Below are positions 31,448-43,200 of a stretch of DNA of 64,000 nucleotides, piece by piece (the stretch's first letter is position 1; each line of letters begins with the position of its first letter). The notes below the pieces were generated by a model. It did not search any database. It was not told the origin of the DNA and saw only the letters and a list, made by a program, of their open reading frames with translations. Origin of the DNA: Hyperoplus lanceolatus (lineage: Eukaryota; Chordata; Actinopteri; Uranoscopiformes; Ammodytidae); the NCBI GenBank assembly GCA_026929865.2, contig CM049408.1, positions 24,001,001-24,065,000 of the forward strand, written 5' to 3'. Made by a program: the position numbers and the translations under genes.

Positions 31448-34400
31448 TCATTCTTTCAGGAGAGGACTGCTTTCATCTGTTTGTCGACTATCTTCTCGAA
31501 CACTTTAATTCAAGCATAAAAAGTGATTGTTACACTAAGCACAAATACAGCTTAAATAGCCTGTTAAGTAGTATACAGTATATACAAATAGATCAGGCAT
31601 TTAAATTTGACATAAATAATACATTAAGGTCAGTGATTACCTATGTCGTCCTTGAAAGTAATAATACACAGCGAGGAAAAGGGCCTGAGGACAAAGTGGT
31701 AACTGGTTAGAAATAAGAATCATACACTTCTTTCTCTATGAGTAAGAAGTATCAGTCTTGGAATTTAATTTCAACGTTGCATGTATGGAGGACCAAAAAT
31801 ATATTAAATATCAATTAATAACTGTATAAATAAATACAGTATTAAACAAATATATTCTGAAATAAATACAGAAATAAAAATGCTTTAATGAATAATATGG
31901 AAATAAATAAATACATACATTACTTAAAAGTCTCTAATTAAACAGTACATAAATGCCATTGATTTATTTGTAGATTAATATACCTTTATTTAGTTATTTG
32001 TATTATTCTTATTTATTTACTTAAATATGTGTGTATTTATTTATTGGCATTAAAGTCAGTAGTTGTCCTCCATAATCAGTCTCCGTTACACTGAACAGGC
32101 ATTGTACAGGCCAGAATATCAGCCATGTGACCACGGTCTCTCAGACAATAATAAAAAATAAAAAGATATGGCTAGTAAGTTAGAATTCCTCTGCAATTTT
32201 CATGGTTTTGTGTGCCATTTTCTCACACGGGTCATCGTAAAAAAAACACTGGTTCAGCCGCGTGACCGATGTCTCTTAAACCAATAAAAATGCTAACATG
32301 CACAGAACTGCCACCGCAATTTACAAGGCCTTTTGTGTAACTTTTTCACATGGATTCTCAAGCAAATATCTAACCCTAACCCTGAGAAAACATATACTTA
32401 CTCCAAAAAACGCCAATGCTCCTTGGACTGCAGCTGCCCACTCGAAGCTAAGATGTTGCGTTAGGAGGCCACCCACTACTGGGCCATAAAACATCCTTAG
32501 AAAATAAAATAATTAATTTGAATTAAATTCAAAATAAAATGGGAAAGAAAATGTATTTCAAATCCATTGTATTATCAATTTCTGAGGTATTTTATATTGA
32601 TTTAGATGTGTGTGTTTGTGTTTTGGTTTTTGGTAAAAAAAAAAACACCAGGACATTACCCCAAGGACCAAACTGCCCCAAACAGTCCAGACACCATTCC
32701 CAGAGTGCTGAGTCCCTCTTCATATCCTTGTTCACTACACAGGAGAAAATAATAAGGAATGATTTTGTTGTCTTGCATATTGTAAGAAAAAACAGCAAGT
32801 CATGAATGCAGAGAGCACAACATGTGAAGCCACTCACTATGCATGTGTGATGATCTCAGGAAACGTGGGGATTGCAGTCATGCCCAGAGAAAACCCAATT
32901 ACTCCTAGCATAAGGATCAACAACCACAGCTGACTGCACATGAAAACACACGCACAGAAAAACATGTATGTGAATGCATTCAACACATGACCTACTGAGT
33001 CCTTTAAGTATTGGAAACGGTACTCCAAAACCTTCAAACAAGTAAACGTTGCAGTATCACAGTGAACACATTTTCAATTAAATGGTAAATGGTAAATGGA
33101 CTCCACTTATATAGCGCTTTTCCCTGGTTTTTCACAGACTCAAAGCACTTTACATTGTTTTGTACACATTCACCCAATCACACACACATTCATACACCGA
33201 TAGCAGCAGCTACCACGCAGGGTGCATGCTAACTCTCGGGAGCAATTTGTGGTTCAATGTCTTGCCCAAGGACACTTCGACATGTGGCGGGTAGACGGGG
33301 GATCGAACCTCCGACCCTGCACTCCGTGGCGAATTACAACAATTACAAGTTCAAGTCCTAGTTTCCAGTCTTTATGCTAAACTAGACTAGCAGGCTTTTG
33401 GCTGTAGCTCAATACAAAATGAAAACGTGTGAGAAAACCCCAAAAAAGTTTATTTCCAACAAACTTTTTTGTATTAAAGTAGAAAATTAGTTATTTTCAA
33501 GCTTTACCCATCTCACCTCTTGATCTGAAGGAAAGGAGCCGGGCCAAGCAGACAGAAGCTAATTGCCGTGCCGATACCTCCTGCGATCAGGAACCACTTC
33601 CTGGTAGCCTGATGAACGCCAATCAACGTCGATCAACACACATAAAGGGTGATTCAGTTTGAGATAAAAATGACAAACGTATAATGATGAAAGAATCGTC
33701 ACCATGTGCTTCATACTCACAGGATATTTATCGGTAAAATACCCCATCAGCGGTGACGCCAGGCAGTACGGTAATGACAAACCAAGCATGATAAGTCCAA
33801 CATAGCCAGACGAGAGACCGAACTAGGCATGACAAAAATAGAGAAAACAACAACAACAACAACGTATTAACACAAAACACAATGTCCTTTGTACAGTGAG
33901 TTGATCAGAAGAAAATAATTTACCGTTTCGATTGCAAACAGGGACAGCGTGGCATCCAAGAAGCCCAGACCCGCACTCAGAGTGAATATAACATAGCAGA
34001 TCAGGACTATTTTCACTTGGGTGAGAAGCCGAAAGAATGAGTCCTTGGAGGGGTCCGCAACTGAGCAGAGAGAAGCCGGAAATAAAGCTCAAGGTTACAA
34101 GAAAAAAAAGAATGACTTTATTGAAATGGCTGAATATGATCGAATAACATGCTGAAATCTCCGACTGCTACCAATGTTTGGCAAGATGTAAATGTTGAAA
34201 GGGACCATAATCAATACAAAACATCCAAGAAGTATAAAAGGGACTTCATATCCAAAAGACTGGTAAAACCACCCTCCGACCGGTGGCCCCAGGATGAGAC
34301 CAAGTCCTGTGAAAATCTCCAAACTACCCTAAAACAGAGAGAGAGAAAGAAGAATCAAATAATTATTTTCTCAGCTTAGATACCATCACTACATACTGTG

Positions 34401-37400
34401 TTCCTCCTTGTTATGAAGCTCTTAATTATTTTCCATGACACCGGGAGACACAAAACAACCCTAACTATAATGCTTTTCTTGTTCGCTTGGTATTCTAATG
34501 ACTATATAACAGGCCAGTCTCACCGGGGCTGTCTACACTTACCAAAACAGTCGCCACATTGTTTGGGAATATTTTTGCTGTCAAGGCAAAAGAGGAGGTC
34601 ATTGCGCCGGCAAAGCCCACAGCATCGATGGACCTCACTACAAAGCACATTGTAATGAAAGGGGCTCCCTCAGGGAGCCGATCGAGTAGTCTGCAAAGAG
34701 AAGACGCAGTCAATGAAAATTAATTTAAACAAATGCATAATGGCTTAATTTTCTGTTAGGTGAAGAAGGTGTTATTTTTTAAAGTTTATACCATTCATTC
34801 CTACTGAAGATCTTATATCTGTAAAAACTGATCAAAAAATAAGTGTTTCATCTTATTAAAAACACATTGTAATAACCTAAAACAGCTGGGCCTTTGTTGG
34901 GACTATTTTCTTCTGCAGATTAATACAAATTTGATGACCTATAGTGTAGTGAGTATTTACAGCAGCATGACTTTTAAAAGTCATTTCACATTCAGTGTAA
35001 TGAAGGACTGTCACCCAGTGCAACAGAGTTTATAATAGTTTTTGGACAACGATGGAGATCTTTAGCACAAATTTGTTAGTGGGACCTATTCACTGCTGGT
35101 ATTGCCTTTTCATTTGATTTCTTGACAATAAGTGTACAGAATATTTCCGCGCTTTTAAAGACTTCACTGATGTACAGCCTAACACCTCAAATAAAAAGTT
35201 TTGACTTAATCAACAAGTGCTGCAATAAAAATTATGACAAACCTACAACTTTTGACCATTGAGAATACCAGATTTTTTAGAGACAATTTCTGTTGTAGCT
35301 TTAATCCAGTATTAGGCATTTTACGCTTTATTACACGAGTTAAAACGCATCACTATTGACATAGCACACAGGAACAACACTTACCCAAACAGGATGGTGC
35401 AAATTGACGACACAAAAAGCCCTGTGATGAGCATGAATTTTGCACCGATATGGACAATCTGAAACAAGGATGAAGAGAGAGTAGGTTACTGTAGACAGTA
35501 CTGTAGCAAATCAAAACCTAACTAACATTAATGTCTTAAAATAAGCCAGATACTTACATATTTCCCAAGTACCAATGAGCCAATTAAATTGCAGACGGCG
35601 TAGGAGCCGAATATGAGACCAATGACAGTCTGGCTGGCTCCTTTCTTCACAGCCTGTGTAAAAAATATTAATTTGAGTAATAATATGTCTGAGGAGAAAT
35701 TATTATTTTCATGCTACAATGACAACAGGTGAAGTCACAACATCTAAATAAACAATGCAACAAAAAGAAAAGGATATTTAATGTCTATGACACAAATGCT
35801 AATTTAAATAACAAAATAAACCAGCTAAATCAAAAGAAAATAAAAACTTTGCTTATCAGGGATTGCACATGGCCTCAGCTGACCTTACCTTAGACCCAAT
35901 GAGTATAACAGAACCAGTCATTCACTGGCCTTCAGAGAAGCTTTCTGATGTCTAGCACATGATCATCACTCATTCATTCAACCAAATGACACAAGTACTA
36001 AGTGTACTAAAGGAATTTGTAAATGGCTGATCTGTAAGCTTTACAATGACTTGGGCGCGCACACATGAGCATTACTGCTCTATCCACAGCAGTTGACCCG
36101 AAAGTCATCTGTCTGTAGCTATCCGCAACTTCATATGTACCTCAATCATCCAATTAATTAATGGAGTTGTCACTATCTATCCATCTCTGTTTTGTTTGTT
36201 TCAGTTTGTCTCAAATATCAGTCATATTTTGATTCATCACAACATCCCCAATGCTATGCCCTGCTTTATTGTCCTAACTTTGTAAAGTGATGCCGTTGAA
36301 CCTTGTCTTGCCTCTGCTGTGTGACGTTACACATGAATTGTGTATTTTTTTTTAAGCTTACCTCATTGGGGAAAAATGGTCCTAATATTGAGTAGCAGAT
36401 CATTGAACTGAAGTTGACAGATGCCATTGATATTAAGGTGAGGATCTCCTGTCTTGTCCACCTCGAAGGAGTAATTGTTGATTCAGCTGGAGGGATGTTA
36501 TCCAACATGCAGAAATATAAAAACAATTATTTGAAAATAAAATAACGGAAATTAACCCTTTCACGCATAGTGGTCACTGCAGTGGACAGCTATTCAAATG
36601 CTGTTTTCTTGAATATGCATAGGTGTAGATCGCCTAGTTGCATATCAGCCACTACAGTGGACTCTTGTGTGTCATCCAATGCATTGCCAACCAGTGGCCA
36701 ACCATTGTAAGAGCAGCCACAATTAGTCAAAACCAAGATGGCCGACAGGGAGCAGATAGGAGAGCCTGGCAGGCAAAAAAAATATGGCAACATCAAGTAA
36801 CATCTTAGGAGTCATATAGTTGTTTAAATTTCCAATTATTGATTTTACATTGGGAGGAAATTATGTTTAATCACCTGTCCACTAAATTGGACATCATGCA
36901 TCACCGACTTCAATAAATACTATGACTGCAGATGTGTTGTTCTTGAAAAAGCTTACTTTGCTGCAACTTTTGGGTTTTAAATGAATTGATTCATGTTATT
37001 AGAATGCAACTTGAAGTATTTGTGTAAAAAAAAAAAATCCAGATTATTCCATTATGTGTAAAACAGTTGGTGTCACTATGATGCCAATTTTCATATTAAA
37101 ATAGCTTTGATGAAGTGATGTACAAGTCAGTAGGCTGTACTACTGAATTAAACCTGAAAAAGAGAAATTGGAGAACCAAGGAAAAAGTTGTCTGTTATTT
37201 TTATAGAAAATTGATTGAAAAAATTATTCCACGCTTTTGCATTAGATTGAAGTATTGGAATATGTTTATATATGTGAACAGGCATTGAAAATATATATTA
37301 TTTTATAGTTTTCAGATAATATATCATTGTTTTCACTGTTTTGTTAAATAAATAAGTGCAAATTTTAGAACTCAAAACGCATGGAGTCCACCCGAGTGGA

Positions 37401-37669
37401 CATGTCTAAAGAAGTATAAAATCACTTGGGAAAAAAATCCAGACTAAGGATATCATAATTCATGCATGAAAGGGTTAAAGTCCACGGACAGAGGATAATG
37501 ATATTTGACACTGTTGAAAAGGAAGGGCATAAAGTTAGTTGTGGGATTCAAATGGCAGTGGAGGGCTCAGCTTGAAAACAGTTAATGCACTCCCATGAGT
37601 GGTAACGATACATTTTAAAAGTTATAAGTGTCACCAACCTGTTTGCTGAGTATCAACGTTCAGGTCCAT
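31448..37669 (-). CDS. slc18b1: SLC18B1, vesicular polyamine transporter (MFS)
   Basis: Major facilitator family H+/polyamine antiporter of secretory vesicles (12 membrane spans). Minus-strand exons: 37669-37639, 36486-36362, 35653-35558, 35458-35385, 34690-34543, 34328-34172, 34060-33924, 33822-33721, 33608-33517, 32933-32838, 32734-32660, 32495-32402, 31684-31641, 31502-31448. All phases join, giving about 441 residues (human 456). Diagnostic blocks: ASVNFSSMICYSILGPFFP (first span), KKGASQTVIGLIFG, FPNNVATVL, GLGLILGPPVGGWFYQSFGY with EVPFILLGCFVL, GLGFLDATLSLF, MTAIPTFPEII, and FEWAAAVQGALAF. The tail ends SSPLLKE, similar to the human acidic/leucine tail. The first coding exon is only 31 bases (MDLNVDTQQT) and was chosen because its ATG, donor and phase fit exon 2; it is the least certain part. 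Tail-to-tail with AHI1. Confidence 0.93.
33080..33345. repeat. Widespread teleost dispersed repeat
   Basis: AAATGGTAAATGGACTCCAC, TATATAGCGCTTTT, CAAAGCACTTTACA, CACATTCACCC and GGGGATCGAACC occur in the order typical of a very abundant teleost repeat family. Lies in the SLC18B1 intron 33609-32934 side (between exons 33608-33517 and 32933-32838). No coding capacity. Confidence 0.75.
34691..35384. other. SLC18B1 intron, nothing recognised
   Basis: AT-rich intron between exons 35458-35385 and 34690-34543. I see no repeat family, RNA gene or conserved block. Confidence 0.4.
36556..37474. mobile_element. piggyBac-type non-autonomous transposon (919 bp)
   Basis: Starts CCCTTTCACGCATAGTGG and ends TTCATGCATGAAAGGG, flanked by TTAA on both sides (36552-36555 and 37475-37478). 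CCC...GGG ends plus TTAA duplication are the piggyBac hallmarks. Subterminal GTGGAC/GTCCAC motifs recur in both orientations, possibly transposase-binding sites. No transposase frame. Lies in the first SLC18B1 coding intron. Confidence 0.85.
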
Positions 37670-40201
37670 TTTTATTATTTTTATTTTCAAGTTTCCGTAT
37701 CCAATTTTTGTTCAGGTCCGAAATTGAAACGGTGACATAACGGCACAGGAAGGAGAGCAAGGAATCCTGAAAACATCAACAGCAGACACATAAACAGCTC
37801 CTGACTTGTGTTTCCAGCAGCGACAATAAACCACAGTCTTGTAACAGCGAAGTACCCACGGTGAGAAATATTTCTTCAATGACGTTTTGAGCGTCTACGT
37901 TAAAACCAAACCACGCTCGTCTGTAGTTTTCAAAATAAAAGCTCCGGTACGCTGCTTCTGTTTCGTACATTCAGTTTACCTCTGACTTCCACATATTCAA
38001 CATAAAGTTTGTATACATTTTATTTATTTATTCCTTTATTAGATTGCAGTGTATTACAAAATGTTGTTAACTAGTTAAGGCAAAGCAAAAACAAAAGGTC
38101 CGTTACACAAACACAATATAAAAGCCTAATATAGGCCTACAGTATATTTTTTCATACAGTAAGGGTAAATCTTAAAATTAGTACCACTGCTTTCTTTGAA
38201 TTAATCCAAATGTTAGGGCAACACAACCTACACTTACAGTACATTGTATTATAATTATTTTGACACTGCTGGACTCGATTTATTTCTTAATACTAAACCA
38301 ATTGAACCCTTCACTTCTGCAAAAATAAAGCGACTAAAGAAGGAAGCATGTGGTGTGGGCTCCTGGGTTCACCAACTTTGCATTAGAAAGTGAAAGAGCC
38401 AAACTGGAAATGAAACATAACAGAAAAACAATGTTGGAACAATGTCGTTTTTTATTACATTTTGGCCAGCCTATAGGTCCATGTCAACCTATGGTCATAT
38501 CATATTTGTTTCTTTCACAAAATAAGAGAGTGACATAGAGAGAGAGAAAAAATAACAGGCAACCATCTATTTATAAGGCAGTATTGCTGATCACTGACGT
38601 CTCTGAAGCTGCAGAAAAATGAAAAGCTCTGACATGAAAACTCTCTGAACCAAATCTCCTAGCTTCTGTCAAAGTGTTTCATGTACTTTAAAATAACCTT
38701 CTTTTACCAAATGTCCAAAAACTTCCACATTTATTTCTTTATACATTAGCACCAAATCTACATGAATCTCACTCTAACAGTTAATCTTAAAAATGAATGA
38801 ATTATGTTGTACTTAATAACCTTTTGCAAGTCAATTGTCCTCATCCTTCTTTTTCTACAAGTGTAACATCAACAAGCTCTTGGAACCATGTCAAAGCAAA
38901 GGTGAAGTACAAATGTACTCAAATCAGCAAGATATTAGCACAATTTTAAGCGTTAAATTATGTAATTGACTAAATACACATTGCAAACAGCTTTGTATTT
39001 TTCTTTTGCAAGAACAACATCAGTTCTACATTAGGTAGCATTATTGCACACAAGCTCTATCTATCTGAAGCAGCAGTGATTTTCCAACGAGGAAAACAAC
39101 GGATGTAGCAGCATCATAAACACCCGATGAAAACAACACAGAGCCAACCACATTTGAGATTCACTGATAGGATCTCTGTGCATGTTTATTCTAAATTTCT
39201 GTTTGTAGGGATGGGACCATTTATTCAAACATCTTCCCCGCTAACTTACTTTGAGCCAAATGTATTTTGCTATCTGTCTATATTTGTTACACATAAACGT
39301 ACAGTTGACCCTTACTGAAAAGTGTACAGGGGAGAAAAGGAAACATGTAAATTTACACATGAATATTTTTTAATACATCGACAGATCATAATGGCACTGA
39401 CTGAATAATGATTTGCAGTATTGTGGCAGAAAGATATGATTCACTATGTTCATTGCACCACTTCATAGAAGTGTCATGAATGGAAAATATACAATATACT
39501 CTTAACTGCACTCAACTCTATATGTTGCAGTTACAGCATCAATATATTATTTTTCTATATTGCATGTTTAGCACTGTGAACGTAATGTGATCAGGTTGAT
39601 TTTCATGATTGAATCATACAATTTATTTACTGATTAACTTAAAACTGGATTTAAATATTCCATTTTTTTGTATCAGATATGGTATGGCTTCAGGAAAATG
39701 GGTTTTAAATTTAAACATTTACCATACTTCACAATGTAGGTACCCCTAACATCACAGACATATATGAAATATCTATTAATCTGAAATACATTGGATTTAA
39801 AGAGGGAATATGTCTGACAACATATGGTACCAAACTTCCAGACTGCTTTTAAAATCCATTCCAACGTGTACTTAGTTTACCTTCTCATTGACATTTTTTT
39901 ACTTCACTAAATGACATTTTAATATAAATAAAAGAAGCTTGAGTACATTCAACATATGTTCTAGAAATGGTGGAGTTACTGTTATAGTCTCCATGACCAC
40001 TGACCTAGACTGACTTTTGCCTTCAACAGACTGATTGTAAATTATCTGAATGCGCAAGACCAACTTTTCTATTTATCTCCCCTTTCAAAAAGGAACCACG
40101 ACAACACTGACATTTGACCAACTATAGCCCCACACATTGGGGGTGTAAGATCGTTTGTGTCTTTTTTTGTATTTAATCAACAACAACACAAACTGATCTT
40201 T
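37670..40201. other. SLC18B1 5' region and TULP4 3' UTR
   Basis: The left 300 bases (37670-37970) are probably the SLC18B1 5' UTR and promoter. From 40201 leftward lies the probable long TULP4 3' UTR (minus strand); several minus-strand AATAAA hexamers sit near 38020-38042. No coding exon is seen; short frames here look random. Confidence 0.45.
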
Positions 40202-43200
40202 TCATTTCAGCCTTTGAGTCACATTGGCCAAGGCAACAGCAAAGGCCTGCACTGCTGAGAAAGGATACTGGAAATCCAATATATAGGCATTCCCGTCAAT
40301 TCGTCCAAACTGCATCACCTAAAAAATACAGAAGAGAGGAAGACATTTCAGAAAACATATATTACCTAACAGACCAATTCCCCAAAACATTCAGAATACA
40401 TTCAAATAAGACAACCAGCTAATCATCACATTTTAAGAACTGTAACTAAGGAATATTTGCCGTCTGCTTAAAAGGGACTATAAAATAGCTGCTGCTATGT
40501 TTTCTGTGGATAAACTAAAAGTGAAATCAACTTATCATTCCGGTTCTTCATTCTTTGTTTATTCTTATTAAATTACCTGTCTACCATCCAGCTCAATTTG
40601 AAAGTTCTTTGCCGACTCCTGAGTGACTCTTCCTCCAAAATCAAGCTGGTAGACCTGGGTGGCTTCGTTCCACAATGGTTGTTTATTGGCCATGACGTAG
40701 ACAAATCCTTGGCTTCCCAAACTGCGATCCTCTCTCTCGTTAGCCTTGCGGCACTTTATCTCCTCCAGCTCGCTAGCCATGCGCAAGCTGCGCTTGTTCT
40801 TCCAGCTCTTCTTACTGCTCTGGTTTTGGTTCATGAGCTCGTCACCGCTAATAAACAGCTCTGGCTCACTCTCTGAACTGTCCTGGAACTCGTTGGTAGT
40901 CCTGCTCATTTTCTTGGTCTTATTGAGTTGCTCTCTCTGGCCTTTGGGCTTTTTCTTTTCTCTGCTGCCAAGCCTCGGGCTGGAAATGAGAGTGTTAAAG
41001 TCAGAGAGCGCACGCCCTTCCTTCCTGGATTTGCCCTCAGATACGTTGGGCATGTTGGTCTCCTCAGCTCTGCTGTCTAGTCTCTTACGGGATTTCTTGT
41101 TGAAGCGCTCTGACTCCTGTGGCACGGGGCTTTCGTTCAGGGACGACGGTTCTGGAAAGTTGTTGGCGGACTCTGCAAGATCCTCGGTGGCACTTTTGGG
41201 TTTTGGTGGTAGCTCAGTAGGTGGAGGAGGAGGGGGTAGAGGGGGTGGTGGTGGCGGTCCAGTAGGAGGTGGAGGCGAGAGGATCGGCTTCTCCAAAATC
41301 TGATGAGTTTTGGTCGGGAGAGGTGGTGCTGGAGGGTCTTGCATGGGAGGTGGGCATGGATAAGGGTTCCAAGGGTGGAGGTTGACGGGGTGCAGCTGAA
41401 TTCCGGCACATGAGCTGGCTCCTGGATACATAGGAGGGAGAGGGCAACAGGCCAAGTTGGAAAGATTCGGAGGATAGCCTGGTGGCAGCACCAAGTTGGG
41501 TTCTTGCTGACCAAAAGGGACTGAAGCAACTCCTTCATTTGGAGAGCACTGTGGTGGGGGGTTCTGCAATGTCTGAAGTGGAGGACCACCATGACCAACA
41601 CCTGGGGGAAAAGGCGAGAGGGATATCTGGTATCCTGATGGGAAAGTCAGAGTGCCCCCGCTTTGACTGGTTGGAGGTTTAGTCGTGAGGACAAACGGTA
41701 GCCGCGTCATGTCCATGTGCTGAGCCTGACTGATGAGGAGTGGAGGCGGTTTATGAGGACCCGGAGGAGGACCTAACATTGTTTGTTCTGGGGTGAGCCA
41801 GAACTCCTCTGTGATGGAGGGGTCCCACTGGTAAGGTGGAGGGCGTTTCAATGTCACACTGACATCGCCGAGGGTCAGCTGACGTACGGATTTCTCAAGG
41901 TGACACTGTTGATTCAAAGTCTCATCTTCGGTAAAGGCAGAGTTCACATATACCGTCCTGTCCCTGCTGCCATCAACAGAACCCAGTAGACTGTACGATG
42001 ACTGAGAGGACATGGACGAGGAACCTTTGGAGTGCACAATAATGGTACTGTGATGGGCTCCTTTCCCTGGTGGGAAATCCTGCCTCACCACCGTGCCACC
42101 TGCAATGCCACTACTTGTAGTCCCACAACCACTGACGCTGGTGCTGCTGCTGTTACTGCTGCATTGTGTGCATGTGTACAATGCACTGTGTTGTGCTCTC
42201 TGCTGGTAAGTCAGCGCTATTGCACTGTTTATTTTAGCCTTGGTGGGAAGGGTTCTCGAGCTTTCCATCATCTGTGGCACTTTAAGCCCCACGTCCCTGC
42301 GGTCACGGCGTAGAGTGGCATGAATCAGACTATTGTCAATCCTCTGGGGAGGGGGAAGTGTGGCCGTGGCTTGATTGGCTGGATCGGGGTAAGGAGGAGG
42401 GTCACCACTAGGTATTGAGTACCGAGGGACAGAGAGACGACTCAATGTTGCTGAGCTGTAGGGAAGCTGAATTTTTTTATTCTCAGAGGAGGTGACCTTG
42501 AGAGTGGCCGAGCCATGCACAGCATACGCATTTTGATTGCGAATGAGGCGCCGGCGTGGACGACAAACCTCCTCCACATTGCCACTGCTGTCAAATGTTG
42601 TGATCCTTTCATACCCCAGAGGGGTTGGATACTGTAAGGTGACAGGGTGAAGCAAAAATTCATCCTTCTTCAGAAAGGGGTCTGGTGCTAGAACACTCGG
42701 GCTGTCACAGTTTGTGACAAGAGTTTGAGGCGTCGTAGTGGCCGTAGCCACTGATACTACGGTGCCCGGGTAGGGAGGAGGGGGATTCACCTTCCTCATC
42801 TGAATCTCCATAGATCCATCCATGTCAATGAAGGGTGGTAAAGTCCGTGGCAGACTTGGCTTGAGTGTGTGTCCGTGTTCCCCTCTGTTGAGTGCTGGCT
42901 CAGTGGTAGGAGGAGGCATCTGTGGCAGAATATGAATCTGCTGTAAAGAAATGGTCGGGTAGCCGGTCGGAGGAGGGGGCAGCGACATCTGCATCTTGAG
43001 CTGCTGCTGCATTTGTTGGTGCTGCCTCTGCATCTGCTGATGTTGCTGCTGGATCTGCTGGTGCTGCTGCTGTAGCTGTTGCTGCTGCTGCCTCATCTCC
43101 AGGATCTGTTGCCGTATTTGCTGTTGCTGCTGTTGCATCTGCTGCTGCTGTTGCTGCATCTGTTCATGCTGCATCTGGATCTGTTGCTGCTGCTGCTGGA

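Noticed and set aside
40746..41303. 185-residue plus-strand open frame opposite TULP4
   Set aside because: Antisense shadow of the proline-rich coding region in the 3.3 kb TULP4 exon; composition is driven by the complementary strand.
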